A stretch of DNA of 36,561 bases from Corynebacterium tuscaniense (GTDB taxonomy: Bacteria; Actinomycetota; Actinomycetes; Mycobacteriales; Mycobacteriaceae): contig NZ_VXKH01000015.1 in NCBI RefSeq assembly GCF_008693065.1, positions 1 to 36,561 on the forward strand. The letters run 5' to 3'. This document shows, one piece after another, positions 24,227 to 32,752 of the stretch; the stretch's first letter is position 1, and the number at the start of each line of letters is the position of its first letter. The notes under the pieces are model-generated. The model made no database searches and was not told the origin of the DNA. It saw only the letters and a list, made by a program, of their open reading frames with translations. The position numbers and the translations under genes were made by a program.

Positions 24227-26494
24227 TTAGTCTTCGACTGGGACGAGCGAGATCTTGCCGCGGTTATCGATGTCCGCGATCTCAACCTCGATCTTGTCGC
24301 CAACGTTGACTACATCCTCCACATTCTCAATACGCTTGTTGCCACCAAGCTTGGAAATGTGCACCAGGCCATCACGACCCGGCGTGAGGGACACGAACGC
24401 ACCAAAAGCAACCGTCTTCACAACAGTGCCCAGGTAACGCTCCCCCACCTTCGGCTGCTGCGGGTTCGCAATCGAGTTGATCTGCTCAATCGCAGCGTCT
24501 GCACCTTCACCCGTGGCAGCGGCAACGTAGATGGTGCCGTCATCCTCGATGGAGATGTCAGCGCCCGTCTCCTCCGTGATCTGGTTGATGGTCTTGCCCT
24601 TCGGGCCGATCACCTCACCGATCTTGGACACAGGCACGTGCACGGTGGTGATCTTCGGGGCCAGCGGGCTCATCTCATCCGGGCCCTCGATGATCTCAGC
24701 CATCGTGTCCAGGATGGTCCCGCGGGCTTCCTTGGCTTGGGTGAGCGCGTTAGCCAGAACGTCGGACGGGATGCCGTCAAGCTTGGTGTCCAGCTGCAGG
24801 GCGGTGATGAAATCCGGGGTGCCGGCAACCTTGAAGTCCATGTCGCCGAATGCATCCTCAGCACCGAGGATGTCGGTCAGCGCAACGTATTTGGTCTCAC
24901 CGTCAACCTCACCGGAAACAAGGCCCATGGCGATACCAGCAACCGGCGCAGCCAGTGGCACACCAGCGTTGTAGAGCGACAGCGTCGATGCACACACAGA
25001 ACCCATGGAGGTCGAACCGTTGGAGCCCAGCGCCTCAGAGACCTGCCGGATCGTGTACGGGAACTCCTCCTTGGACGGAATCACTGGCACGAGGGCACGC
25101 TCAGCCAGCGCGCCGTGGCCGATCTCGCGGCGCTTCGGCGAACCAACGCGACCGGTCTCACCGGTGGAGTACGGCGGGAAGTTGTAGTGGTGGATGTAGT
25201 GCTTGGAGGTCTCCGGGTGGAGTGCGTCTAGGTGCTGCTCCATCTTCAACATGTCCAAGGTGGTCACGCCGAGAATCTGGGTTTCACCACGCTCGAACAG
25301 AGCGGAGCCGTGGGCACGCGGAATCAGTTCCACTTCGACGCCGAGGTCGCGGATGTCGGTGACCCCACGGCCGTCGATACGGAAGCCCTCGGTGAGGATC
25401 TTCTCGCGCACGATTTGTTTCATCAGCGCGTTGTAGGCGGCACGGATCTGCTTGGATGCGTCCTCAGCGGTGAAGGAGGACAGCAGGTTCTCCTCAATCT
25501 CCTCCATGTACTCATTGGTCGCGTCATCGCGCTCAGCCTTACCCGCGATGGTGAGCAGCTTGGCCAGCTTCTTGGAGGCCTTCTTCTCCACAGCGTCAAA
25601 GACCTCATCGCTGTATGCCGGGAAGAGAGGGAATTCCTGCGCTTCCTTCGCGGTCTTCTCAGCCAGAACATTCTGCGCCTCGCACAAGGTCTTGATGTAG
25701 GGCTTCGCCGCCTCCAGCCCCTCGGCGACGGTCGCTTCCGTCGGTGCTGGCGCGCCGTCAGCCACCAGCTTCATCACGTTCACGCCCGCGCCGGCTTCCA
25801 CCATCATGATGGCAACGTCCTGGACCTTGCGGCGACCTTTTCGCTTCTCGACGATGCGGCCGGCCACGACCATTTCGAACACAGCCTTCTCGTGCTGCTC
25901 GTGGTTCGGGAACGCGACCCACTGGCCCTTTGGATGTCTGTCATCAGCGATGAGCGCCATGCGCACGCCACCAACAGCGCCAGATACCGGCAGACCAGAC
26001 AGCTGCGTTGCAGCCGATGCGCCGTTGATAGCTACAACGTCGTAGTACTCCTCTGGGTCCCAGCTCATCACAGTGATGACAACCTGGACCTCATTACGCA
26101 GGCCCTTGACAAAGGTCGGGCGCAGCGGACGGTCAATCAGGCGGCAGGCCAGAATCGCCTGCGTGGACGGGCGGCCTTCACGGCGGAAGAACGAGCCCGG
26201 AATCTTTCCAGCGGCGTACATGCGCTCTTCCACGTCAACGGTGAGTGGGAAGAAGTCAAAGCCTTCGCGTGGCTGGTTGGATGCGGTAGTGGTGGCCAGC
26301 AGCATTGTGTCGTCGTCGAGGTAGGTGGTCACCGAGCCGTCAGCCTGGCGCGCAAGCTGTCCGGTTTCAAACCGGACGGTACGGGTGCCAAAGTCGCCGT
26401 TGTCCAGAATGGCAGTTGCTTCGGTCAGGCCGAATTCCTCATCAATGTGGAATTCAACGGAGTTGTCCGGGGTGTGCTTTGTGTTCTTGCTCAA
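24227..26494 (-). CDS. pnp: Polyribonucleotide nucleotidyltransferase (PNPase)
   Basis: Phosphorolytic 3'-5' exoribonuclease that degrades mRNA and can add heteropolymeric tails. The 755-residue protein has two RNase PH domains ([21 protein letters not shown] near the N-terminus; [14 protein letters not shown] starting the second), a central helical linker, a KH domain ([21 protein letters not shown]) and a C-terminal S1 domain ([28 protein letters not shown]). The start is set to a TTG at 26494 because AAAGGGA lies 4 nt upstream and the N-terminus then matches C. glutamicum PNPase in length; the frame is open to 26557. A TAGTGT at 26564-26569 may be the -10. rpsO lies directly upstream behind its own terminator, the usual rpsO-pnp order. 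Confidence 0.96.
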   Translation of the reverse strand: MSKNTKHTPDNSVEFHIDEEFGLTEATAILDNGDFGTRTVRFETGQLARQADGSVTTYLDDDTMLLATTTASNQPREGFDFFPLTVDVEERMYAAGKIPGSFFRREGRPSTQAILACRLIDRPLRPTFVKGLRNEVQVVITVMSWDPEEYYDVVAINGASAATQLSGLPVSGAVGGVRMALIADDRHPKGQWVAFPNHEQHEKAVFEMVVAGRIVEKRKGRRKVQDVAIMMVEAGAGVNVMKLVADGAPAPTEATVAEGLEAAKPYIKTLCEAQNVLAEKTAKEAQEFPLFPAYSDEVFDAVEKKASKKLAKLLTIAGKAERDDATNEYMEEIEENLLSSFTAEDASKQIRAAYNALMKQIVREKILTEGFRIDGRGVTDIRDLGVEVELIPRAHGSALFERGETQILGVTTLDMLKMEQHLDALHPETSKHYIHHYNFPPYSTGETGRVGSPKRREIGHGALAERALVPVIPSKEEFPYTIRQVSEALGSNGSTSMGSVCASTLSLYNAGVPLAAPVAGIAMGLVSGEVDGETKYVALTDILGAEDAFGDMDFKVAGTPDFITALQLDTKLDGIPSDVLANALTQAKEARGTILDTMAEIIEGPDEMSPLAPKITTVHVPVSKIGEVIGPKGKTINQITEETGADISIEDDGTIYVAAATGEGADAAIEQINSIANPQQPKVGERYLGTVVKTVAFGAFVSLTPGRDGLVHISKLGGNKRIENVEDVVNVGDKIEVEIADIDNRGKISLVPVED

Positions 26495-26602
26495 CAGATC
26501 CCTTTCATGGGTTCGTGGCGGTCGTCGGTGCCGCCGAGGTGAATCTTTTGGTTGCACCCAGGCACACTACCAGCTAGCCACGTAAAACACCGTATGCGCG
26601 CG

Positions 26603-26632
26603 AAAAACGGCCGCCAAACGATGACGGCCGTT
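26603..26632 (-). terminator. Rho-independent terminator after rpsO
   Basis: On the minus strand AACGGCCG and CGGCCGTT (26632-26625 and 26613-26606) form an 8-bp stem followed by a TTTTT tract (26607-26603). It lies 28 nt after the rpsO stop, so read-through into pnp would be partial. The rest of the 165-bp rpsO-pnp gap holds the presumed pnp promoter and leader. Confidence 0.85.
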
Positions 26633-26659
26633 GTTCGTGCTGGAAGAAAAGCTTTTTGC

Positions 26660-26929
26660 TTATCGGCGCAGCCCCAGACGCGAAATCAGCTCACGGTAAC
26701 GCTCAACGTTATTCTCGCGCAGGTACTTCAGCAGACCGCGGCGACGACCAACGAGCAGCAGCAAACCACGACGGGAGTGGTGATCGTGCTTGTGGTCCTT
26801 GAGGTGCTCGGTGAGGTTATTGATGCGCTCGGTGAGCAGGGCAACCTGAGCCTCCGGGGAACCAGTGTCGGTCTCATGCAGGCCGTATTCCTTGAGGATC
26901 TCGGCCTTCTTCTCAGTGGTCAAAGCCAT
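26660..26929 (-). CDS. rpsO: 30S ribosomal protein S15
   Basis: Small-subunit protein that binds the central domain of 16S rRNA early in assembly. At 89 residues it is the standard length and carries the S15 signatures [22 protein letters not shown] and [30 protein letters not shown] lies 8 nt before the ATG. The 137-bp upstream gap contains TACTCT at 27031-27036 (minus strand) as a possible -10, which would give a leader of about 95 nt. S15 commonly represses its own translation through its leader, so that region may be regulatory, but I could not identify a specific structure. Confidence 0.98.
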   Translation of the reverse strand: MALTTEKKAEILKEYGLHETDTGSPEAQVALLTERINNLTEHLKDHKHDHHSRRGLLLLVGRRRGLLKYLRENNVERYRELISRLGLRR

Positions 26930-27030
26930 GGAAAGTGTTCTCCTTGGTTATTTCAGTTCGCATTCATCGGAAAGTCAGTGGCGGGGACTGCTGCGAACCA
27001 CAGTCACGCGTTGCCGCTACCGAATTGGAA

Positions 27031-27036
27031 AGAGTA
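27031..27036 (-). promoter_or_regulatory. Possible -10 element of rpsO
   Basis: TACTCT on the minus strand about 100 nt upstream of the rpsO ATG, in the gap after the nucleoside hydrolase gene. There is no clear -35. Confidence 0.3.
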
Positions 27037-27066
27037 CCGCACCGCGGGCGGAAACTGTTAATCCCG

Positions 27067-28020
27067 CTAGCTCTTCTCAGCCAGGCCGGTGAGGCGGCGC
27101 ATGAATTCATCAAGGAAGCGCTGCTTGTCCACTGCGACGGCAACCTTGGCTGTCTTCGTCTCGTCATTGAGCCGAGTTTCATCACCGATGGTGCGTCCGC
27201 GGGTCTCCCCCTCGGTGTCGACCTTGAGGTTAATGTCCAATGTGGCCACTAGTGTCGGGTCAATGGCCACACCAACAGCCAGCGGGTCGTGCAGACCGCA
27301 GCCACCCAGATGTGGCGCGGTGGTGTCATAGGCACCGATGTAGTAATTCGTGGCTGCTGCGAGGAAGTCACCGCCCGGAGTGCCCAGCGCTTCCCACTGA
27401 GCCGTTTCATTGGTGGTCAGAAGAGTCTGCAGTGTGACATCCAAACCGATCATCGTGATGTCTTTCATGCTGCGGAAGATCGCGTCGGTTGCCTCCGGGT
27501 CCTGGTTGACGTTGGCCTCAGCCCACGGCGACACGTTGCCGGGGACGGTGAGCGCACCACCCATCATGACGATGTGGGCTTTCTCCGCAAATGTCTTGCT
27601 CACCTTTGCTGCAGCAGCAATGGTGGTAGATGGACCGGTGGGAACAATGACGAGCTCATCGCCGTACTTCTCCACCGATTCCACGAGGAAGTCCACCGCG
27701 GACTTCGGCTCCACCCGGCGCGCGGGCTCCGGTAGCTCTGCTTCGCCGATGCCGTTCTTGCCGTGGATGAACTCGGAGATCTCCAGCACCTCAAAGGACT
27801 CTTTCGCGCTGGCATGGCCAGGGCCAGCAAACACTGGGACGTCAGTGCGGCCAAAGAGTTCAAGGATGGCCAGGGTGTTGCGCACACCAGTTTCCACAAG
27901 CACGTTGCCATACGTGCCCGTCACACCGATGAGGTCTACTTCCTCCGAGCCCAGTGCGTAGGCGAGAGCGAGGGCATCATCGATGCCGGTATCTAGGTCC
28001 AGAATCATTTTGCGGGTCAT
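27067..28020 (-). CDS. Inosine-uridine preferring nucleoside hydrolase family protein
   Basis: Hydrolyses the N-glycosidic bond of ribonucleosides in purine/pyrimidine salvage. The 317-residue protein starts MTRKMILDLDTGIDDALAL, containing the DxDxGxDD calcium/ribose-binding motif (here DLDTGIDD), and has the family's VPTGPSTTIAAA, HIVMMGGAL and LHDPLAVGVAIDP, whose Asp is a metal ligand. The ATG at 28020 is supported by TAGGCT ending 7 nt upstream. It lies downstream of ribF with a 25-nt gap, and rpsO follows after 137 nt. The corresponding C. glutamicum gene has been called iunH; the preferred nucleoside cannot be inferred. Confidence 0.92.
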   Translation of the reverse strand: MTRKMILDLDTGIDDALALAYALGSEEVDLIGVTGTYGNVLVETGVRNTLAILELFGRTDVPVFAGPGHASAKESFEVLEISEFIHGKNGIGEAELPEPARRVEPKSAVDFLVESVEKYGDELVIVPTGPSTTIAAAAKVSKTFAEKAHIVMMGGALTVPGNVSPWAEANVNQDPEATDAIFRSMKDITMIGLDVTLQTLLTTNETAQWEALGTPGGDFLAAATNYYIGAYDTTAPHLGGCGLHDPLAVGVAIDPTLVATLDINLKVDTEGETRGRTIGDETRLNDETKTAKVAVAVDKQRFLDEFMRRLTGLAEKS

Positions 28021-28027
28021 GGGCCCC

Positions 28028-28033
28028 AGCCTA
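28028..28033 (-). promoter_or_regulatory. -10 element of the nucleoside hydrolase gene (leaderless)
   Basis: TAGGCT on the minus strand ends 7 nt before the ATG at 28020, in the 25-nt gap after ribF. Confidence 0.5.
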
Positions 28034-28045
28034 TCCGGTGAACCT

Positions 28046-29020
28046 CTAAGCGCGCTCAAGCAGGGTGCGCACGGTTGCCACGTCGCGCGCCATGTTCTCC
28101 AGCAATTCATCGACGGAATCAAACTTCACCATGTCGCGCACCTTCGCAATGAATTCCACGCGCGCGAGCCGCCCGTACAGATCTGCGTCGCGGTCAAGTA
28201 CGAAGGACTCCACGCTACGGCGCGCATCACCAAAAGTGGGGTTCGTGCCCACGGAGATCGCCGCCGGATAACAGACCTCTAATTCCATGTCCCCGTCGAT
28301 GGGGCCGGTTCCCTCTTCCGGCAGCACGGTGAACCAGCCGGCATACACGCCATCCCCCGGCACGGCTTCGTTATCGCCAACGTATTGGTTCGCGGTCGGG
28401 TAACCCAATTCGCGGCCACCGCGTCCGGCGCCGCGCTCCACACGTGCGGTCACAGAGAACGCACGGCCAAGAAACTCAGAGGCTTGGCCCACTTCACCTT
28501 CGGCGAGAGCGTGTCGGATGGAGGTGGAGCAGACGCGGGAGGAGCCGTCAAAAAGCAACGGAACAATGTCCACGTCGACGCCGTATTTTTCGCCGAGCTC
28601 CTGCATCGTGCGCGCCGTGCCCAACCCACCCGCGCCGAAGGTGAAGTTCTCCCCCACGACGACGCGGGAAGCATGGAGCTTATCGACGATCACCTGCACA
28701 AAATAGTCCTCCGGGCTCTCCCCCGCGAGCTCTTTGGTGAAGTCAATGACCAGCATGTAATCAACGCCGAGCGACTCAATGAGACGGGCGCGCTCCGTCA
28801 ACGGCATGAGCACATCGGGTGTGTGCTCGGGCGCGAAGACAGCAACTGGGTGCGGGTCGAAGGTCATCAACACACTCGGCGCACCGGCTTCGCGGGCGCG
28901 ATCCACCGCATGCCCGATGAGCTTCTGGTGTCCGCGGTGCACCCCGTCGAAGACCCCGATGGTGACCACCGGTCCATTCAGACCGGCGGGAACCTCAGCG
29001 AGCCCTGACAAAATATCCAC
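28046..29020 (-). CDS. ribF: Bifunctional riboflavin kinase/FAD synthetase RibF
   Basis: Converts riboflavin to FMN and FMN to FAD. The 324-residue protein has the N-terminal adenylyltransferase motif TIGVFDGVHRGHQKLI (HxGH-type nucleotide site), the SSTSIR-type motif in the VCSTSIRHAL segment, and a C-terminal riboflavin-kinase domain with GYPTANQY. The GTG at 29020 is preferred because TACGCT ends 7 nt upstream and the N-terminus VDILSGLAEVP is family-like; the frame open to 29242 overlaps truB on the other strand. It is divergent from truB with a 31-bp gap. Confidence 0.95.
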   Translation of the reverse strand: MDILSGLAEVPAGLNGPVVTIGVFDGVHRGHQKLIGHAVDRAREAGAPSVLMTFDPHPVAVFAPEHTPDVLMPLTERARLIESLGVDYMLVIDFTKELAGESPEDYFVQVIVDKLHASRVVVGENFTFGAGGLGTARTMQELGEKYGVDVDIVPLLFDGSSRVCSTSIRHALAEGEVGQASEFLGRAFSVTARVERGAGRGGRELGYPTANQYVGDNEAVPGDGVYAGWFTVLPEEGTGPIDGDMELEVCYPAAISVGTNPTFGDARRSVESFVLDRDADLYGRLARVEFIAKVRDMVKFDSVDELLENMARDVATVRTLLERA

Positions 29021-29027
29021 TCGCGAC

Positions 29028-29033
29028 AGCGTA
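29028..29033 (-). promoter_or_regulatory. -10 element of ribF (leaderless)
   Basis: TACGCT on the minus strand ends 7 nt before the GTG at 29020. It is separated by 5 bp from the divergent truB -10. Confidence 0.55.
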
Positions 29034-29038
29034 GTGCA

Positions 29039-29044
29039 TAGGGT
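29039..29044 (+). promoter_or_regulatory. -10 element of truB (leaderless)
   Basis: TAGGGT ends 7 nt before the truB ATG at 29052. The truB and ribF promoters must overlap within a 31-bp gap, each -35 region lying inside the other gene's first codons. Confidence 0.55.
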
Positions 29045-29051
29045 TAGTGCT

Positions 29052-29960
29052 ATGAACCTTGGCCAAAACCCTGACCCTCTGTCCACCTCCGGCATCGTCG
29101 TGGTGGATAAACCGGCTGGCATGACCAGCCATGATGTTGTGGCACGTTTGCGGCGCTTTTTTGGAACCCGCAAGGTAGGGCACGCCGGCACGCTCGACCC
29201 AATGGCCACCGGTGTCCTTGTTGCCGGCATTGAGCGCGGCACGAAGCTGCTGGCTCACCTCGTGGCCGATGACAAGGTGTACTCCACCACCATCCGCTTG
29301 GGCGCTTCCACCACGACGGATGATGCGGAGGGCGACATCGTCTCGCAGACGGACGCTTCCGCGCTCACCGATGAGGCGATCATGGCCAAAGTCGCCGCGC
29401 TAACCGGGGACATCATGCAGGTGCCATCCAAGGTTTCCGCCATCAAGATCGACGGCAAGCGCGCTCACGAGCTCGTGCGCGAAGGCAAAGAAGTGGTCAT
29501 CCCGGCTCGACCGGTGACGGTGTTTAGCTTCGACGTGTCGCAGATTCGCCACGAAGGTTCTTTCGTCGACGTGGATGCGCGCGTGCATTGCTCTTCGGGC
29601 ACCTACATCCGATCGCTGGCACGCGATATGGGTGAGGCGCTTGGGGTGGGTGGACACTTGACCGCGTTGCGTCGTGAAGCATCTGGGCCCTTCACTCTCG
29701 CTCATGCGCGCACGCTGGAATCCTTGGAGGCCACCCCGCAGCTGTCCCTCACGCTCGATGAAGCACTGACCACCGCGTGGCCTGTTCTGGAAGTAACCAC
29801 GGATGAGTACGCGGCGCTCGCAATGGGCAAATGGCTCGAGCCTCGCAGCCTAAAGGGCGTGCACGCCGCAGTCGGCCCAGATGGCCGTGCGGTCGCTTTG
29901 GTCAAAGAAAAGGGCTCTCGCTTATCGACGATCTTCGTCGCCCGCCCCTCCACCCTCTAG
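29052..29960 (+). CDS. truB: tRNA pseudouridine(55) synthase TruB
   Basis: Makes pseudouridine 55 in the T-arm of tRNAs. The 302-residue protein has GIVVVDKPAGMTSHDVV at the N-terminus, the catalytic aspartate in GHAGTLDPMATGVL, the VPSKVSAIKIDGKRAHELVREG stretch and the CSSGTYIRSLARDMGEALG motif. A C-terminal extension of about 90 residues (PUA-like in actinobacteria) follows. The ATG at 29052 is fixed by TAGGGT 7 nt upstream. It is convergent with pptT, with only 4 nt between the stops and no terminator hairpin visible there. Confidence 0.96.
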   Translation: MNLGQNPDPLSTSGIVVVDKPAGMTSHDVVARLRRFFGTRKVGHAGTLDPMATGVLVAGIERGTKLLAHLVADDKVYSTTIRLGASTTTDDAEGDIVSQTDASALTDEAIMAKVAALTGDIMQVPSKVSAIKIDGKRAHELVREGKEVVIPARPVTVFSFDVSQIRHEGSFVDVDARVHCSSGTYIRSLARDMGEALGVGGHLTALRREASGPFTLAHARTLESLEATPQLSLTLDEALTTAWPVLEVTTDEYAALAMGKWLEPRSLKGVHAAVGPDGRAVALVKEKGSRLSTIFVARPSTL

Positions 29961-29964
29961 GGTT

Positions 29965-30630
29965 CTACCTCACCACGAACGTGCTCGCGCACACGTAGCC
30001 ACCTCGGACCACCCAACGCCCCTCGATGAACGGCACTGGCGTCGGGCGTTTCAAGATATAGGCGATGAATGTACCGTCCTCGCGGATATCAATCTCCGCG
30101 TCCTCGAAGCCGAGCCAGCGCAAGGTCATGGGGAACCAGGCCTTGTACGTCGCTTCCTTCGCACAGAACAACAGGCGGTCAGCCCAACCGTGGCCAGCGG
30201 CTTTTTGGCTGTCTACCCATTCGCGTTCCTGGGGCCGGGCGATCTCCCCCAACACGCCGTCCGGCAGGGGCTCCGCCGGTTCAGCGTCAATGCCCACGGT
30301 CCGCAGCGTCTTCGTCGGCGCCGCCACCGCGATGCGCAAACCTTCCGTGTGAGTGAGGGAACCGGTGTAGCCTTCCGGCCACAACGGCATCCCCTTCTCC
30401 CCACGCAGAATCGCATGGACCGAATCCACACCCAGCTCTCGCAAAGCCTCGTGGGCGCACCACCGCGCGTCACCGAATTCCCCCTTCCGGGAATCCACAG
30501 CACGACTAACCACGATGCGCTCTTCAGGGTGAAGTTCGTTGTAATTGCTTAGGTCCGTGTCACCATTGGCCCGGTCGGTATACATGTACACCACGCGAGC
30601 CGGTTCGGGGAACAGGTCACGGTCAATCAC
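29965..30630 (-). CDS. pptT: 4'-phosphopantetheinyl transferase (Sfp/PptT type)
   Basis: Transfers phosphopantetheine from CoA to carrier proteins; in mycolic-acid bacteria the PptT type activates the large synthases for mycolate condensation and siderophores. The 221-residue protein has the three Sfp-type motifs: GSLTHTEGLRIAVAA, VGIDAEPAEPL (Mg2+-binding Asp) and the FCAKEATYKAWFP helix with catalytic Glu and Lys. The GTG at 30630 overlaps the stop of the upstream metallophosphoesterase by 4 nt (GTGA), so the pair is translationally coupled, matching Rv2794c-Rv2795c (pptT-pptH) of M. tuberculosis. Convergent with truB. Confidence 0.93.
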   Translation of the reverse strand: MIDRDLFPEPARVVYMYTDRANGDTDLSNYNELHPEERIVVSRAVDSRKGEFGDARWCAHEALRELGVDSVHAILRGEKGMPLWPEGYTGSLTHTEGLRIAVAAPTKTLRTVGIDAEPAEPLPDGVLGEIARPQEREWVDSQKAAGHGWADRLLFCAKEATYKAWFPMTLRWLGFEDAEIDIREDGTFIAYILKRPTPVPFIEGRWVVRGGYVCASTFVVR

Positions 30631-31451
30631 TGCTCCACCTCCATCACCGGGTACGGCCACTGCGGCACGCTGCCGCGCCGACGCCACTCATCCGGGTACC
30701 CCAAAGACACCTCAATGTGGTCCACCCCGTCATACGTTTCCACCCCAGGCATGTGCAGGTGCCCGTAAATGACCGCACGGGCGTTGTAGCGCTTCGCCCA
30801 CCCCCGGGTATGCCGGGTGCCGCACCACAGGGCAATCTCACGCCACAACATCTTGTCCGTCGGCTCTTGGATGAGCGGCCAGTGGTTGACCAAGATGGTC
30901 TCCCCCTCCACTCGGGAAAGCCTCCTGGTGGTGTACGCCAAGCGGTCCCAGCACCACGCACGAATATCTACGAAGGGAGCAATGGCCACCTCATCCGTAA
31001 GCACGATCTCACGTGCCCGCGCGGACGCGAGCGCTTCCTCCACGCTCATCATCGGCCCGCGGAAAGAGTAGTCATACAAGGTGAACAGCGGTGCGATGGT
31101 CACACCCGCAAACACCGGATACGGGTCTTCCGGAGTAATCACCCCGATCGTGCGCAGCTCGTCCACCAGGTGCTCGTACTTCTCACGCCCCGTATACCGG
31201 TCAGTGCCACGACAGAAAAGTTCGTGGTTGCCCGGTACCCACATGACCGTGTGGAAACGATCCACGAACTGTTGCATCACCTGAACGATCAATTCAGTGC
31301 GTTCCGCCACGTCACCAGCAACAATGAGCCAGTCCGAGGGATCATTCGGCTGGATCTCCTCCAACCGCGGCTGGTTCGCCTTCACCGCCGCATGCAAATC
31401 GGAAACCGCCCACAAGGTGGTGGTCCGCTTTTTGTTGGGCTGCACAGTCAT
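30627..31451 (-). CDS. pptH: Metallophosphoesterase, probable phosphopantetheine hydrolase (PptH-like)
   Basis: A 274-residue calcineurin-like phosphoesterase. All metal-site motifs are visible in order: SDLHAAV (about residues 19-25), VAGDVAE, VPGNHELF, VNHWPL and YGHLHMPG. By position directly before pptT, with a 4-nt overlap, it corresponds to M. tuberculosis Rv2795c (PptH), which removes phosphopantetheine from carrier proteins and so opposes PptT. The function here is therefore inferred from synteny plus family. The ATG at 31451 follows the MATE gene's stop by 5 nt, with TAGGAA 11 nt upstream, indicating one operon with the genes above it. Confidence 0.85.
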   Translation of the reverse strand: MTVQPNKKRTTTLWAVSDLHAAVKANQPRLEEIQPNDPSDWLIVAGDVAERTELIVQVMQQFVDRFHTVMWVPGNHELFCRGTDRYTGREKYEHLVDELRTIGVITPEDPYPVFAGVTIAPLFTLYDYSFRGPMMSVEEALASARAREIVLTDEVAIAPFVDIRAWCWDRLAYTTRRLSRVEGETILVNHWPLIQEPTDKMLWREIALWCGTRHTRGWAKRYNARAVIYGHLHMPGVETYDGVDHIEVSLGYPDEWRRRGSVPQWPYPVMEVEQ

Positions 31452-31456
31452 CGTGC

Positions 31457-32752
31457 TTATGTTCCTACCACTGTGCGCGCCCAGCGCATGGATTTGAACC
31501 GCCAGACCACGCCGACCAATCGCAGCGCAATCATCGCGGCCAAACCACACCAGATGCCAGTGAGTCCCGTGCCAGCCCAGTAAGCAACAGCGATACCTGG
31601 CAGAAAACCGAAGACCACCGAGGCCACCGTGAGTGTACGCAGGAAAGCGGCATCGCTGGCGCCCAGCAACACTCCGTCGAGTGCAAAAAGCACACCCCCG
31701 GCCACGATCATGGCAATGAGCACCCACCACGGCACCACCATCGCATCCAGCACCGCCTCCTCGGAGGTGAAGATACGACGGATAATCGGACCACCAAGTG
31801 CGAAGACCGCCGCCAAGATCAGCGCGAAGCCCGCGGAGAGCCTCACCACCTGGCGCCCCACGTCACGCGCGGTATCCACCCGGCCGGTGCCCAACGCAGC
31901 GCCAGTGAGGGTTTGTGCGGCAATAGCCAGGGAATCAAGCACTAATGTGAGGAAATTCCACAGTTGCAGCATGATCTGGTGTGCCGCGAGCGCAGCCACC
32001 CCGACACGCCCTGCCACCGCCGCGGCGGAGACAAACGCCACCTGGAATGACAACGAACGCACGATCAAATCACGCCCCAAGACGAGCTGCTCTTTGATCA
32101 CACGCCACTGGGGCTTCCACGGTCCCTCGTGTGCACGTTTCAGCGCCACGATGAACCCGGACGCGGTCAGCCCCATCCCAATAATGTTGGCCACCGCCGA
32201 ACCCACCAGTCCGAAGCGGGCTACAAGGAACGGCAAAGCAATAGCGCCCGGGATCAGCCCACACAACGTGAACACGAACGGCAGCCTGGTGTTCTGGATC
32301 CCTCGCAACCAGCCGTTACCCGCCATGATGATCAGGGTGAGCGGGATGGCAAAAGCGGCAGTACGCATCCACCACACCGCCTGCCCAGCTGCCGCGGAAT
32401 CATTGGTGAGAAACAGTGCAATCGACCGGGTAAAGATCCATACCAATATGGACAGCAGTGCACCCACGCCGAGAGCGACCCAGGTGGCCTGCACACCCTC
32501 AGCAATTGCTTGGTCTTTCTTGCCCGCCCCATAAAAGCGTGCAGAGCGCGCTGTCGTCCCATAGGACAAAAAGGTCAGTTGCGTCGTCACCGTGGATTGA
32601 ACCGTGGCGCCAGCTGCCAACGCCGCCAATTCCACCGCACCCAAACGACCAATCACAGCCGTATCAAGCAGCAGGTACAGCGGGTTCGCGGCGAGCACCC
32701 CTAGGGCAGGAAGAGCGAGTGCAAGCACCCGCCGTGCGGTCACATCCGTCAC
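31457..32752 (-). CDS. MATE family efflux transporter (DinF-like)
   Basis: A 431-residue integral membrane protein with about 12 hydrophobic helices, of the DinF branch of the MATE (multidrug and toxic compound extrusion) family. The N-terminus ALALPALGVLAANPLYLLLDTAVIGRLG is the family's first-helix signature, and the later segment LGRDLIVRSLSFQVAFVSAAAVAGRVGVAALAAHQI begins the second half. MATE proteins export organic cations or flavins using Na+ or H+ gradients; the substrate is unknown. The GTG at 32752 overlaps the DHH-protein stop by 4 nt. Despite the dinF name I see no LexA box here. The metallophosphoesterase gene follows after 5 nt. Confidence 0.92.
   Translation of the reverse strand: MTDVTARRVLALALPALGVLAANPLYLLLDTAVIGRLGAVELAALAAGATVQSTVTTQLTFLSYGTTARSARFYGAGKKDQAIAEGVQATWVALGVGALLSILVWIFTRSIALFLTNDSAAAGQAVWWMRTAAFAIPLTLIIMAGNGWLRGIQNTRLPFVFTLCGLIPGAIALPFLVARFGLVGSAVANIIGMGLTASGFIVALKRAHEGPWKPQWRVIKEQLVLGRDLIVRSLSFQVAFVSAAAVAGRVGVAALAAHQIMLQLWNFLTLVLDSLAIAAQTLTGAALGTGRVDTARDVGRQVVRLSAGFALILAAVFALGGPIIRRIFTSEEAVLDAMVVPWWVLIAMIVAGGVLFALDGVLLGASDAAFLRTLTVASVVFGFLPGIAVAYWAGTGLTGIWCGLAAMIALRLVGVVWRFKSMRWARTVVGT

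Noticed and set aside
25232..26542. 436-codon open frame antisense to pnp
   Set aside because: It lies entirely opposite pnp, whose domains are unmistakable. It has no recognisable domain and is the expected by-product of high-G+C codon use. The same applies to long antisense frames at 360-1232, 6923-8077, 19613-20344 and 35507-36409.
29955..29970. Terminator between convergent truB and pptT
   Set aside because: Only 4 bp lie between the stops and no hairpin with reasonable stem length could be found there.
31457..32752. SOS control of the DinF-like MATE gene
   Set aside because: The gene overlaps the preceding DHH gene by 4 nt and no GTTCGA-type box was found near it.
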